From positions 1 to 64,000 of the forward strand of contig NZ_JANAVP010000031.1 of assembly GCF_024213665.1 (NCBI RefSeq): a DNA stretch of 64,000 nucleotides, given 5' to 3'. Below are positions 9,070 through 17,966 of the stretch, piece after piece. How positions within the stretch are numbered: the stretch's first letter is position 1; each line of letters opens with the position of its first letter. The notes beneath the pieces are model-generated. The model was given only the letters and a program-made list of their open reading frames with translations, was not told the DNA's origin and searched no databases. Origin of the DNA: Streptomyces sp. A3M-1-3. GTDB taxonomy: Bacteria; Actinomycetota; Actinomycetes; Streptomycetales; Streptomycetaceae. Made by a program: the position numbers and the translations under genes.

Positions 9070-9101
9070 TTCCCCGGCACTTGACTTGATCCGCCGGGGA
9101 A
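9070..9101. promoter_or_regulatory. Perfect 9-bp inverted repeat upstream of Lrp gene
   Basis: TTCCCCGGC (9070-9078) and GCCGGGGAA (9093-9101) form a perfect inverted repeat with a 14-bp spacer in the divergent region between the rhodanese and Lrp genes. It could be the Lrp operator or a hairpin in the Lrp leader RNA. Confidence 0.4.
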
Positions 9102-9121
9102 TTCCCTGCTATCTCTGCCGC

Positions 9122-9568
9122 ATGACCGGCTATTCCCCTGACGCCACCGACTGGCGCATCCTCGATGTCCTCCAGCGCGAGGGCCGGGCCAGTTTCGCCG
9201 AACTCGCCCGGGCCGTCTCGATGTCCGCGAGCGCGGTCACCGAGCGGGTGCGGCGGCTCGAAGAGGCGGGTGTGATCTCCGGCTACGCGGCCGTCGTCGA
9301 GTACGAGAAGCTCGGGCTGCCGATACTCGCGTTCGTACGGCTGCGCTATCCGCACGGCAACTACAAGCCGTTCCACGACCTGGTGGACGCCACTCCAGAG
9401 GTGCTGGAGGCGCACCACGTCACGGGCGACGACTGCTTCGTCATCAAGGTGGCCGCGCGGTCGATGCGACACCTGGAGGAGATCTCGGGCCGCATCGCGT
9501 CACTCGGTTCGGTCACCACGAGCGTGGTGTACTCCTCGCCCCTCCCACGGCGCCCGCTCAGCCGCTGA
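9122..9568 (+). CDS. Lrp/AsnC-family transcriptional regulator
   Basis: The 148-residue protein has an N-terminal HTH (DWRILDVLQREGRASFAELARAVSMSASAVTERVRRL) and a RAM ligand domain (LPILAFVRLRYPHGNYKPFHDLV, HHVTGDDCFVIKVAARSMRHLEEI). The start at 9122 gives a standard Lrp N-terminus. Its divergence from the rhodanese gene suggests control of sulfur metabolism genes. The 3' end overlaps the 3' end of sbcC on the opposite strand by 11 bases. Confidence 0.93.
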   Translation: MTGYSPDATDWRILDVLQREGRASFAELARAVSMSASAVTERVRRLEEAGVISGYAAVVEYEKLGLPILAFVRLRYPHGNYKPFHDLVDATPEVLEAHHVTGDDCFVIKVAARSMRHLEEISGRIASLGSVTTSVVYSSPLPRRPLSR

Positions 9569-12500
9569 CACCTGCGCCGCGGTGCCGGACCGCGGAGCCG
9601 CCGCGCTCCTTCACCACTTCGAGCTGTGCGGGGATGCGGCGCCGCAGATCGGCGACGTGGCTGACGATGCCGACGCTGCGGTCCCGCTCGCGCAGGGAGT
9701 CCAGTACGTCGAGCACCTCGTCCAGCGTCTGATCGTCCAGGCTGCCGAAGCCCTCGTCGATGAAGAGGGTGTCCAGCCGCATGCCGCCGGCCTCGTCGGT
9801 GACGACGTCGGCGAGCCCGAGGGCGAGGGCGAGCGAGGCGAAGAAGGTCTCCCCGCCGGAGAGGGTCGCGGTGTCGCGCTCGCTGCCCGTCCAGGCGTCG
9901 ACGACATGCAGGCCCAGTCCGGAACGGCCGCGGCCGCCGGCCCGGGCGTCGGAGTGAACGAGGGTGTAGCGGCCCGCGGACATCCGCTGGAGCCGCAGGG
10001 TGGCCGCCGCCGCGACCTGTTCCAGGCGCGCCGCGAGGACGTAGGACTCCAGGCGCATCTTGCGTTCGTTGTCCGCGGAGGTGCCGGCGGTGAGCGCGGC
10101 CAGCCGCGCCACCCGGTCGTACTGCTCCCGCAGCGGACCGAGCCAACGCATCTCCTCCTCGGCGAGCCGCGACAGCCGCACGAGTTCCGCGCAGCGTGTA
10201 CGGGCCGCGTCGGTGGCGGAGACCGCCTCGCGCTGCTGGCGGCCGGCCAGTTCGGCGGCCGACCGGGCGCCCTCGGGGCGGGCCGGCGGACGGGCTCCCG
10301 CCGCGGCGGTGTCGGGCTCGGCCAGCCGGTCCGCGACGAGCGCCTGCTCCGCCTGCCACGCGTCGAGCCGGTGCTGAAGGTCGCGCTGTGCCGCGTCACC
10401 GATCACCGCGGCGGCCGCGGCTCCGGGCGTGTCGAACCCCGCCTTGAACGCGGCGTCGGCGAGTCGGTCGTCCGCCGACTTCAGCCGCTGGGCGGTCGCG
10501 TCCACGGCCCGGAAGGCCTCGGCGGCCTCCGCGACCTGCCGTACCTGGTGTTCCAGGGCCCGCGCCTGCTCGGCGACGCTGCGCGCGCCGCCTCGGGCCC
10601 GCTCCAAATCGGCCTCCAGGGCGGCCTGTTCGGCGTCGAGCATCTCCCGCCGGGTGGTACGCGCCGCGGTGTGGCGTTCGGCGCGCTGCTGGGCGGCGAG
10701 CCGCTCGGCGTGTTCCCGGTCGGCGCGGGCCAGCGTCTCGCGCGCCGCGTGCAGGGTGGCGGCCTCGGTGTGGGCGGCCGCGTGCTCGCGGCTCAACTGC
10801 ACGGTGAGGGCCAGGAGTTCAGCCTCGGTGGAGCCGCCGGCCGCGGCCCGCGCCTCCGCGCATGCCACCTGGGCCCGGCCGAGGCGCTGCTCCGCCTCGG
10901 TACGGGCCTCCTCGGCCAGCCCGTGCCGACGGCGGGCCTCCTCCTCGGCCGCGCGGTCGACGTGTCCGGCTTCGAGACGGGCGGGGGCGGGGTGTTCCCG
11001 GGACCCGCACACCGCGCACGGCCGGCCGTCAATGAGCGCTGCGGCGAGTTCGGCCGCGATGCCCTGCAGGCGCAGCTCCTTCAGCTCCAGCCAGCGCTCC
11101 CGTGCCTGCCCGGCCCGCTCCCGGGCGGTCAGCAGCGCCTCCTCGGCGGCCGCCGACTCACGCTCCAGTCTGTCCCGTCGGCGGGCCGCTTCCAGCCGCT
11201 CCCGGGCCGGTTCGAGGCGGCCCGCGAGCTGTTCGGCAAGGGGGGCGGCGGCCTGGGCCCGTTCGATGCGGTGCTGGAGGGTCCGACGGGTCGCGTCCCA
11301 GCCGGAGAGCCAGGCCGCCGCCTCCTGGGCGACCTCCTCGTCCGCCCGCGCCTCGCGTTCGAGGTTCCAGCGCTCCTCGGTGATGTCCGCGCTGCGCCGC
11401 TCGGCCCTGCGCGCCGCGTCCAGTGCGCCGAGGTCCTGCCGCAACTGCTGCTCTGCGTCGGCGAGTTGGTCGGCCCCCGCTTCCGCGAGGCGGGGCGGCA
11501 GCTGCGTCCGGCAGCGGTTCCGGCCGGCGCTCGCGGCGCGGTGCTCCCGCTCGGCGGACTCACGCAGCCCCAGCGCGGGTGCGACCAGGTCGGCCTTACG
11601 GGCCCGGTCGAGCCGGGCCCGTACCCGCTCGCGCTCCTCGCGGAGTGCCGCGAGTGCTTCGGCCCGCTGCCGTGCATCGGCGTGGCGGCGCTGGAGGCGG
11701 TCGAGTTCGCGCGTGTCCTCCAGCGCGCGGTGGGCGGCGGCGGCCCTGCTGTCGGCGGCCGCGAGGGCGTACTCGGCGATGTCGAGCCGCTCGAGCGCAC
11801 TGCTGCGGGCCACGGCGGCCCACTCCCGTACCGCGTCGGCAAGGCCCGCCTCCCCGGGCGCGAGCTGCGGAAACGGCCAGTCCCGCAGATCTGCCGCGTC
11901 ACCCGCGGCCTGGGCGATGCGCTGGGCGGTGGCCAGGACCCGCTCGTCCCCGGCGCGCACCTGCTGCTCGGCGGCGCGCCGCCGTTCGGCGAGCCGCTCC
12001 TCGACGGCGGCGAAGCGGCGCGTGTCGAAGAGCCTGCCGAGGAGCTTGCCGCGTGCCTCGGCATCGGCGCGCAGGAAGCGTGCGAAGTCGCCCTGCGGCA
12101 GCAGCACGACCTGGCAGAACTGTTCCTTGCTCATGCCGATGAGCAGGCTGATCTCTTCGCCGATCTCCTGGTGGGAGCGGCTGAGCGCCTTCCAGCCCGT
12201 GCCCGCGTCGTACTCGCGCAGCCAGCTCTGCGCCTTGTCGCGGGTGAAGCCGGTGCCGCGCTTCTTGGGGCGGCTCTGCTCGGGGCGGCGGGTGATCTCC
12301 AGCCGCCGCCCGCCGACGGTGAGTTCAAGACACATTTCTGTCGGCGTGTCGGCCTCGGCGTGGTCGCTGCGCAGCGTGGCGCCGGGCGACTGGCGGGCGC
12401 CGGGGACCGAGCCGTACAGCGCGTAGCAGACGGCGTCGAGGACGGAGGTCTTGCCGGCGCCGGTGGGTCCGTGCAGCAGGAAGATCCCGGCGGCGGAGAG

Positions 12501-12572
12501 TACGTCGAAGTCGACTTCCTGGGTGGAGGCGAAGGGGCCGAAGGCGGTGACGGCCAGCCGGTGCAGCCTCAT
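9558..12572 (-). CDS. sbcC: Exonuclease subunit SbcC (Rad50-like SMC ATPase)
   Basis: The 1004-residue protein is the ATPase and tether subunit of the SbcCD nuclease, which opens DNA hairpins and processes double-strand ends and stalled forks. Walker A is GPTGAGKTS (35-43). Long Ala/Glu/Arg-rich coiled coils flank a zinc-hook CAVC at about 519-522. The ABC signature LSGGETFFASLALALGLADV and Walker B DTLFIDEGFGSLD lie near the C-terminus. The start ATG 12572 overlaps the stop of sbcD as ATGA, so the two subunits are translationally coupled. Several very long open frames on the other strand are shadows of this Ala/Arg-rich gene. Confidence 0.96.
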   Translation of the reverse strand: MRLHRLAVTAFGPFASTQEVDFDVLSAAGIFLLHGPTGAGKTSVLDAVCYALYGSVPGARQSPGATLRSDHAEADTPTEMCLELTVGGRRLEITRRPEQSRPKKRGTGFTRDKAQSWLREYDAGTGWKALSRSHQEIGEEISLLIGMSKEQFCQVVLLPQGDFARFLRADAEARGKLLGRLFDTRRFAAVEERLAERRRAAEQQVRAGDERVLATAQRIAQAAGDAADLRDWPFPQLAPGEAGLADAVREWAAVARSSALERLDIAEYALAAADSRAAAAHRALEDTRELDRLQRRHADARQRAEALAALREERERVRARLDRARKADLVAPALGLRESAEREHRAASAGRNRCRTQLPPRLAEAGADQLADAEQQLRQDLGALDAARRAERRSADITEERWNLEREARADEEVAQEAAAWLSGWDATRRTLQHRIERAQAAAPLAEQLAGRLEPARERLEAARRRDRLERESAAAEEALLTARERAGQARERWLELKELRLQGIAAELAAALIDGRPCAVCGSREHPAPARLEAGHVDRAAEEEARRRHGLAEEARTEAEQRLGRAQVACAEARAAAGGSTEAELLALTVQLSREHAAAHTEAATLHAARETLARADREHAERLAAQQRAERHTAARTTRREMLDAEQAALEADLERARGGARSVAEQARALEHQVRQVAEAAEAFRAVDATAQRLKSADDRLADAAFKAGFDTPGAAAAAVIGDAAQRDLQHRLDAWQAEQALVADRLAEPDTAAAGARPPARPEGARSAAELAGRQQREAVSATDAARTRCAELVRLSRLAEEEMRWLGPLREQYDRVARLAALTAGTSADNERKMRLESYVLAARLEQVAAAATLRLQRMSAGRYTLVHSDARAGGRGRSGLGLHVVDAWTGSERDTATLSGGETFFASLALALGLADVVTDEAGGMRLDTLFIDEGFGSLDDQTLDEVLDVLDSLRERDRSVGIVSHVADLRRRIPAQLEVVKERGGSAVRHRGAGVSG

Positions 12573-13732
12573 CGGGCCACCTCGCGCACGGTCTCGTCCG
12601 TCCGTACGTCGTCGAAGGCGTCCCGCAGCACGGCGCGTTCCCGGTCGTCGGGCGCGCCGCCGCCGCGCACGTGCACCACGAAGTCCTCCGCGATCTGCTG
12701 GTCGCTTCGCCCCTTGAGCCGCTGCGCGTAGGAGGCGAGCGGATCCGACTCGGTCCGCTCCGGATCGAAGGCGAGGCTCAGGGTGTGCGGGAAGCGCGCG
12801 GTGAGCCTGGCCATCGGCTCGGCCGGACGGACCGGGTCGGTGAGCGTGGCCTCGACCCACGCGTCTTCGTACCGCTCCAGCGCCGGATCCTCCAGCAGCT
12901 CCGCGAGGTGCCCGCGGATCCGGGCGAGGGGGCGGGGGACGGGGCAGGGCAGGCGCTCCGCCGTGACCGTGCCCGCCGGGCCGAGGTCGACCAGCCACAT
13001 GCTCTTGCGGTGGTCGGTCTCGGAGAACGAGTACGCGAGGGGGGAGCCGGAGTAGCGGACCCGCTCCGTGATGGTCTGGCAGCCGTGCAGGTGGCCGAGC
13101 GCGGCGTAGTCGACGCCGTCGAAGACCCCGGCCGGTACGGCGGCGACTCCGCCCACCGTGATGTCGCGTTCACTGTCGCTGGCTTCGCCGCCAGTGACGA
13201 AGGCGTGCGCCAGGACGACGGACCGGCTCCCGGCGGGCCGGCCGGCGAGATCGGCCCGCACGCGTCGCATGGCGGCCGCGAGGACCGCCTCGTGTCCGGC
13301 CTCCGCCCCGAACTCGTCCTTCACCAGGGCAGGTTCGAGGTACGGCAGGCCGTACAGCGCGACGTCCCCGTACGTATCGGTGAGCACGACGGGCGTGGCG
13401 CACTCGGCGGGGTCGGTCCGCAGGTGGATTCCGGCCCGGCCGATCAGCCCGGCGCCGACGCCGAGCCGGCGGGCGGAGTCGTGGTTGCCGGAGATCATCA
13501 CCGTGGGTACATCGAGGGCGGCGAGCCGGTGCAGGGCCCGGTCGAAGAGCTCGACGGCGGCGAGCGGCGGCACGGCGCGGTCGTAGACGTCCCCGGCCAC
13601 CAGCACCGCGTCCACCCGCTGTTCGCGCACGGTCGCCACCAGGTGGTCGACAAACGCGGCCTGGGCGTCGAGGAGGCTCACCCGGTGGAAGGATCGGCCC
13701 AGATGCCAGTCGGAGGTGTGCAGGAATCTCAC
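12569..13732 (-). CDS. sbcD: Exonuclease subunit SbcD (Mre11-like nuclease)
   Basis: The 387-residue protein is the nuclease partner of SbcC. Metallophosphoesterase motifs are in order: HTSDWHLGR at the N-terminus, VAGDVYDR, ISGNHDSARRLG, VLAHAFVTGG and YAALGHLHGCQ. The GTG at 13732 starts exactly at the conserved VRFLHTSDWHLG. Any ATG further upstream adds low-complexity sequence that overlaps the promoter of the divergent gene. It is the first gene of the sbcD-sbcC operon. Confidence 0.96.
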   Translation of the reverse strand: MRFLHTSDWHLGRSFHRVSLLDAQAAFVDHLVATVREQRVDAVLVAGDVYDRAVPPLAAVELFDRALHRLAALDVPTVMISGNHDSARRLGVGAGLIGRAGIHLRTDPAECATPVVLTDTYGDVALYGLPYLEPALVKDEFGAEAGHEAVLAAAMRRVRADLAGRPAGSRSVVLAHAFVTGGEASDSERDITVGGVAAVPAGVFDGVDYAALGHLHGCQTITERVRYSGSPLAYSFSETDHRKSMWLVDLGPAGTVTAERLPCPVPRPLARIRGHLAELLEDPALERYEDAWVEATLTDPVRPAEPMARLTARFPHTLSLAFDPERTESDPLASYAQRLKGRSDQQIAEDFVVHVRGGGAPDDRERAVLRDAFDDVRTDETVREVAR

Positions 13733-13946
13733 TCGACTACTCCGACCTGCACGTTTGCCCTTTCTCCCACCCGCAACCAGCACTCCAGCGGCACGAGATC
13801 CGCTCCGCGCAGCCACCACGCTAGCGTCGCCCGGCCTCCGGTCCCCCACAGACCAGGAGTTTCGCACCCGCCTCGTATGCTCGGTCCGCCGCCTCCCCCC
13901 GGCTCCGCCGGCTCCCCCGCCTCCCCGCATGGAAGGGAACCCCGCG

Positions 13947-14984
13947 ATGGTCCTCGCTGCCGCCGATGACGCCGATGACGCCGTACTGCTCAGCAAGCAG
14001 GGCAGATCGGGGCGGATCACCCTCAATCGTCCGCGAGCCATCAACGCTCTGACTCACCCCATGGTGCTGCGGATCGACGCCGCGCTCAGCGCGTGGGAGT
14101 ACGACGACGAGGTGGCCGTGGTCGTGCTCGACGGCGCCGGCGGGCGGGGCCTGTGCGCGGGCGGCGACATCCGGGCCATCCGCGACTCCGCGCTGGCGGA
14201 CGGCGCGGCGGCGCGGGCCTTCTGGCGGGACGAGTACCGGCTGAACGCCCGGATCGCCCGGTTCCGCAAGCCTTTCGTCGCGGCTATGGACGGCATCGTG
14301 ATGGGTGGCGGCGTCGGCCTGTCGGCACATGCGGGCACCCGGATCGTCACGGAACGCTCCAGGGTGGCCATGCCGGAGGTCGGCATCGGCTTCGTCCCCG
14401 ATGTCGGCGGCACGTATCTGCTGAGCCGGGCTCCGGGCGAGACCGGCACCCATCTCGCGCTGACGGCCGACGCGATGGCGGCGGCCGACGCGATCCTGTG
14501 CGGATTCGCGGATCACTTCATACCGTCGGCTCGGTTGGCGGCCTTTCTGGACTCCCTCGCCGGCACCGGACTGCCCGACGCGGTACGGGCGTTCGCCGAG
14601 CCTGCTCCGCCGGGCGGCTTCGGCGACACACGGGAGTGGATCGACGCCTGCTACAGCGCCGATACGGTCGAGGAGATCGTCGAGCGGCTGTCGCGGCTGG
14701 CCGACACCGGCGAACTGGCAGCCAAGGAAGCCGCCCGCCGGATCCTCGGCCACTCCCCCACCGCCCTGAAGGTGACGCTGCGCGCCCTGCGCCGGGCCCG
14801 CGCGCTGGCTTCGCTGGAGGACGTCCTCGACCAGGAGTACCGGGTCTCGTCCGTCGCGGCCACCGGTCCGGACCTGCCGGAGGGCGTACGCGCCCAGGTC
14901 GTCGACAAGGACCGCTCACCCCGCTGGACGCCGGACACGCTGGCGGCGGTCACGGACGCGGAGGTCGAGCGCCACTTCGCGTGA
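13947..14984 (+). CDS. Enoyl-CoA hydratase / 3-hydroxyisobutyryl-CoA hydrolase family
   Basis: The roughly 345-residue crotonase-fold protein has GGRGLCAGGDIRAI (oxyanion hole), MDGIVMGGGVGLSAHAG and EVGIGFVPDVGGTYLL. The length and the FRKPFVAAMDG and LGHSPTALKVTLRALR motifs match 3-hydroxyisobutyryl-CoA hydrolase of valine catabolism better than a 260-residue enoyl-CoA hydratase. Start 13947 is chosen because GAAGG lies about ten bases upstream; ATG 13929 would add six residues. It is divergent from sbcD. The repeat element begins 30 bases after the stop. Confidence 0.9.
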   Translation: MVLAAADDADDAVLLSKQGRSGRITLNRPRAINALTHPMVLRIDAALSAWEYDDEVAVVVLDGAGGRGLCAGGDIRAIRDSALADGAAARAFWRDEYRLNARIARFRKPFVAAMDGIVMGGGVGLSAHAGTRIVTERSRVAMPEVGIGFVPDVGGTYLLSRAPGETGTHLALTADAMAAADAILCGFADHFIPSARLAAFLDSLAGTGLPDAVRAFAEPAPPGGFGDTREWIDACYSADTVEEIVERLSRLADTGELAAKEAARRILGHSPTALKVTLRALRRARALASLEDVLDQEYRVSSVAATGPDLPEGVRAQVVDKDRSPRWTPDTLAAVTDAEVERHFA

Positions 14985-15013
14985 CGTCACGCGCAAGTCG
15001 GGCGCCGGGACGC

Positions 15014-15277
15014 CTAGGGGGTGTCCGGCCGATCATGCCGGGCTCCCGTCGCTCCCCCAGCTACCGCTCGGGGTGCCCCCAGAGGCGCCCCCAGCCACCC
15101 ACATCTGCCGCGTTGGCCAAATCCACCCATAGCTCCGCTATGGCCGAATCCGGCCGCCTTGCAGCTGCGCTCGGCATCCGGAGGATGAATCAAAGAGCCG
15201 AGACGGAGCGAGCGGAGCGAGTGCAGTGCACCAGCCGCCGCGCGCTGATCCGGCCTGATCGACCGGACACCCCCTAG
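15014..15277. mobile_element. 264-bp MITE-like element with terminal inverted repeats
   Basis: The ends are 22-bp inverted repeats: the left begins CTAGGGGGTGTCCGG (15014-15035), and the right (15256-15277) is its reverse complement with 21 of 22 positions matching. The inside encodes no plausible protein and is itself partly self-complementary. It sits between two convergent genes. CTAG at both outer edges may be part of the repeat or a target duplication, as in some IS5/IS630-like transposons. It is probably a non-autonomous element or other dispersed intergenic repeat. Its last four bases supply the TAG stop of the DoxX-like gene. Confidence 0.7.
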
Positions 15278-15651
15278 CGGCGCGCTGCGTCGCCGACCTT
15301 CTTCGCCCAGAGAACGAGCGGTACTTGGAGCGGCAGGCGCCCGTACGCGAGCGCCCGCAGCGGCGCGGGGCGGGTCCGCCAGTCGTAGGCCATCTTCACA
15401 TTGGCGGGGAAGACGGCCGCGAAGAATCCCGCCGCCGCGAGGGCGCTGACCCGCCGGGTGCGGGGCGCAGCGATGCCGGCGGCCAGGACGAGTTCCGCCA
15501 CTCCGCTTGCCTGCGTCCAGGCGCGCGGACTGCCTGGCAGGCTCTCGGGCACCACGGCGTCGAACTGCTTCGGTATCAGGAAGTGCGCGGCGCCGGCCCC
15601 GGCCAGGAGAGCGACGAGCAGCCGGGCGGAGCGGTCGGTGGTGGCGGACAA
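15274..15651 (-). CDS. DoxX-like small membrane protein
   Basis: The 125-residue protein has about four hydrophobic segments: LLVALLAGAGAAHFLIP, AELVLAAGIA, VSALAAAGFFAAVFPANVKMAYDW and PLQVPLVLWAKKV. The IPKQFDAVVPESLPGSPRAWTQASGVAEL region is typical of DoxX/DUF4267-like membrane proteins of unknown role. I choose TTG 15651 because GGAGG lies five bases upstream; the alternative at 15801 adds an implausible 50-residue extension. The TAG stop (15274-15276) lies inside the right end of the repeat element, so the C-terminus may have been set by that insertion. Confidence 0.72.
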   Translation of the reverse strand: MSATTDRSARLLVALLAGAGAAHFLIPKQFDAVVPESLPGSPRAWTQASGVAELVLAAGIAAPRTRRVSALAAAGFFAAVFPANVKMAYDWRTRPAPLRALAYGRLPLQVPLVLWAKKVGDAARR

Positions 15652-15991
15652 GACGGCCTCCAGGGCGGTCGGACGACGACGTGGCGAGCAGCTTATTACT
15701 GACGGGTTCAGGACAGCTTGAGGGCGTGAGGGCGGCCACTCGGAGACGGGACACGCAGTAATCCCTGCGGTTTCACCGGGCTTTCGCCACAGAATCTTCA
15801 CTTCACGTGCCGATCAGCCGCCCACGCCACAAGATCATTTTTGTTCAACTCTGCACTTCGGATCGGGACATGTCCGGATGGCGGCCAACCCGTCCGACCG
15901 GACTAACGGCCACCGCCCACGCGCCTGTAGGCATTTCCCCAGGACGACCTCGACCAGGTCGGCCGGGAAATCACCACAGGGGGTTCTCCAC
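15652..15991. other. Intergenic region upstream of melC operon
   Basis: No gene is supported in this 340-bp divergent region. It holds an AT-rich patch near 15833-15850 (ATCATTTTTGTTCAACT), a likely promoter area, and a small hairpin CGACCT-N5-AGGTCG (15945-15961) about 30 bases upstream of melC1. A purine-rich ribosome site precedes the melC1 ATG. Confidence 0.5.
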
Positions 15992-16381
15992 ATGTCCGGA
16001 TCCGGACTCACCCGCCGCCGCGCGCTGGGCGCCGCGGCGATCACACTCTCCGCCACTGCCCTTGCCACCGTCGCCAGTGCGGCGTCACGGCCCGACCGGG
16101 GCGAACACGACGCCGCGCGGCACGGCGGAGGGCCGCAGCAGTTCGACGAGATCTTCAAGGGTCGCCGCATCAAGGGGAAGCCCCACGGGGGTTCGCACCA
16201 CCACGGGGTCGGCTACGCCGTGTTCGTCGACGGCAAGGAGCTGCATGTCATGCAGAACGCCGACGGCAGCTGGATCAGCGTGGTCAACCACTACGAGACG
16301 TTCTCCACGCCGCGCGCAGTGGCCCGGGCCGCGGTGCTGGAACTGCAGGGCGCCGCGCTCGTTCCGCTCGCCAGAGCCTGA
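15992..16381 (+). CDS. melC1: Tyrosinase copper chaperone MelC1
   Basis: The 129-residue secreted helper binds apotyrosinase, loads copper and carries MelC2 through the Tat pathway. A twin-arginine signal TRRRALGAAAITLSATALA starts at residue 7. The MelC1 core follows: QFDEIFKGRRIKG, the His-rich HGGSHHHGVGYAVFVDGKELHVM, then GSWISVVNHYETFSTPRAVARAAV. The histidines fit copper transfer. ATG 15992 is preceded by a run AGGGGG. It is the first gene of a two-gene operon with melC2, 37 bases downstream. Confidence 0.96.
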   Translation: MSGSGLTRRRALGAAAITLSATALATVASAASRPDRGEHDAARHGGGPQQFDEIFKGRRIKGKPHGGSHHHGVGYAVFVDGKELHVMQNADGSWISVVNHYETFSTPRAVARAAVLELQGAALVPLARA

Positions 16382-16418
16382 CGTCCGACCCGTCCCGTAG
16401 AGCTGAGAGACACCGCAA

Positions 16419-17246
16419 ATGACCGTACGCAAGAACCAGGCGAATCTGTCCGCGACCGAGAAGCGGCGCTTCGTCGACGCGCTGCTGGAGCTGAAGCGCA
16501 GCGGCCGCTACGACACCTTCGTCACCACCCACAACGGCTTCATCATGAGCGACACCGACAGCGGCAGCCGCGTGGGGCACCGCTCACCGTCGTTCCTGCC
16601 CTGGCATCGCAGATTCCTGATCGAGTTCGAACAGGCACTCCAGTCGGTCGACCCGTCCGTCGCCCTCCCGTACTGGGACTGGACGGCCGACCGCACCACC
16701 GCCTCGTCCCTATGGGCTGCCGACTTCATGGGCGGTACGGGCCGCGCGAGGGACGGCCAGGTGCTGGACGGCCCGTTCGCCTTCGGCGCCGGCAACTGGC
16801 CGGTCAACATACGCGTCGACGGGCGTACGTATCTGCGCCGGGCGCTCGGCAGCGGCGGCCGCCCGCTGCCGACGCGGGCCGAGACCGACTCGGTGCTGGC
16901 GATGGCGACGTACGACATGCCCCCGTGGAACAGCGCCTCGGACGGCTTCCGCAACCACCTCGAGGGCTGGCGCGGGGTGAACCTGCACAACCGGATACAC
17001 ATCTGGGTCGGCGGCCAGATGGCCACCGGGGTCTCCCCCAACGACCCGGTGTTCTGGCTGCACCACGCCTTCGTCGACAAGCTCTGGTCCGACTGGCAGG
17101 CGCGGCACCCCGGTGCGGCGTACCTGCCCGCGGCGGGGACCCCGAACGTCGTGGATCTCCGCGGCACCATGCGGCCGTGGAACGACGTCACGCCGGCCGA
17201 CCTGCTGGACCACACCGCGCACTACACGTTCGACAGCGCGGCCTGA
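16419..17246 (+). CDS. melC2: Tyrosinase (monophenol monooxygenase) MelC2
   Basis: The 275-residue type-3 copper enzyme oxidises tyrosine and dopa to quinones, giving melanin. All six copper ligands fall at the positions known for Streptomyces tyrosinases: H38, H54 and H63 (CuA; THNGF, GHRSP, WHRRF) and H190, H194 and H216 (CuB; LHNRIH, LHHAFVD). It has no signal of its own and depends on MelC1 for copper and export. Length and motifs look intact, so a melanin-producing phenotype is expected. Confidence 0.97.
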   Translation: MTVRKNQANLSATEKRRFVDALLELKRSGRYDTFVTTHNGFIMSDTDSGSRVGHRSPSFLPWHRRFLIEFEQALQSVDPSVALPYWDWTADRTTASSLWAADFMGGTGRARDGQVLDGPFAFGAGNWPVNIRVDGRTYLRRALGSGGRPLPTRAETDSVLAMATYDMPPWNSASDGFRNHLEGWRGVNLHNRIHIWVGGQMATGVSPNDPVFWLHHAFVDKLWSDWQARHPGAAYLPAAGTPNVVDLRGTMRPWNDVTPADLLDHTAHYTFDSAA

Positions 17247-17262
17247 CCGCCCGGTGACGGGT

Positions 17263-17300
17263 GAGGCGTACGGGACCGCTCAGGCGTCCCCGTACGCCTC
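17263..17300. terminator. Bidirectional terminator-like hairpin
   Basis: A perfect 12-bp stem, GAGGCGTACGGG (17263-17274) and CCCGTACGCCTC (17289-17300), with a 14-base loop, sits between the convergent melC2 and yigZ-like genes. The right arm and part of the loop lie within the last codons of the yigZ-like gene. Confidence 0.55.
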
Positions 17301-17906
17301 GCCGCCGAGCTCCAGCACGGCCGTTCCGGCAGTGGTGTCCGCGAGCCACGCCCGGAACGGCTCGACGTCCGACTCCGGCAGCCCGATCTCGATGGCGACC
17401 GCCTCGCCGTACCGCACGTCGCGCACCGCGCGCCCGGTCGACCGCAGGTCGTTCTGTATCTTCCCGGCGCGCTGGTGGTCGACGGTGACGGTGGCCAGCC
17501 GGAACCGCAGCCGGGTGAGGGTGCCGAGTTCGTCCAGGGCCTCGCCGACCACTCTGCCGTACGCCCGGATGAGCCCGCCGGCGCCGAGCTTGACTCCGCC
17601 GTAGTAGCGGGTGACGACGGCGACGGCGTAACGGATCTCGCGGCGCATGAGCATCTGCAGCATCGGCACGCCGGCGGTCCCACCGGGCTCACCGTCGTCG
17701 CTGGCCTTCTGTACGGAGGCGTCGGCGCCGATGACATACGCGAAGCAGTTGTGGGTGGCGGCCGGGTGCTCCTTGCGGATGCGTGCGACGAACTCCTGCG
17801 CCTCCTGCTCCGTGGCGGCGGGCGCGAGCGCGCAGATGAAGCGCGACCGGTTGATCTCGGTCTCGTGCACGCCCTCGCGGGCGACCGTGCGGTACTGCTC
17901 CTGCAT
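17280..17906 (-). CDS. YigZ/IMPACT family protein
   Basis: The 208-residue protein belongs to the YigZ/IMPACT (UPF0029) family. It has the N-terminal INRSRFICALAPA and HPAATHNCFAYVIG, the family signature DDGEPGGTAGVPML, and VTRYYGGVKLGAGGLIRAYG, followed by the small C-terminal DUF1949-like domain. Bacterial members are linked to translation or ribosome quality control without a settled activity. ATG 17906 or GTG 17909 could start it. Confidence 0.93.
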   Translation of the reverse strand: MQEQYRTVAREGVHETEINRSRFICALAPAATEQEAQEFVARIRKEHPAATHNCFAYVIGADASVQKASDDGEPGGTAGVPMLQMLMRREIRYAVAVVTRYYGGVKLGAGGLIRAYGRVVGEALDELGTLTRLRFRLATVTVDHQRAGKIQNDLRSTGRAVRDVRYGEAVAIEIGLPESDVEPFRAWLADTTAGTAVLELGGEAYGDA

Positions 17907-17966
17907 CACCCCACCCTATGCGGGGCCCGGGGAATGGCCGGGGCGGGCCGCCGGTTGTGGCGGTAC

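Noticed and set aside
9582..12731. A 1049-codon open frame opposite sbcC
   Set aside because: It is a high-GC shadow of the Ala/Arg-rich SbcC coiled coils, with no family motif.
15013..15754. A long minus-strand frame through the repeat element and DoxX gene
   Set aside because: It reads antisense-like low-complexity sequence; the DoxX frame has the membrane-helix pattern and a ribosome site.
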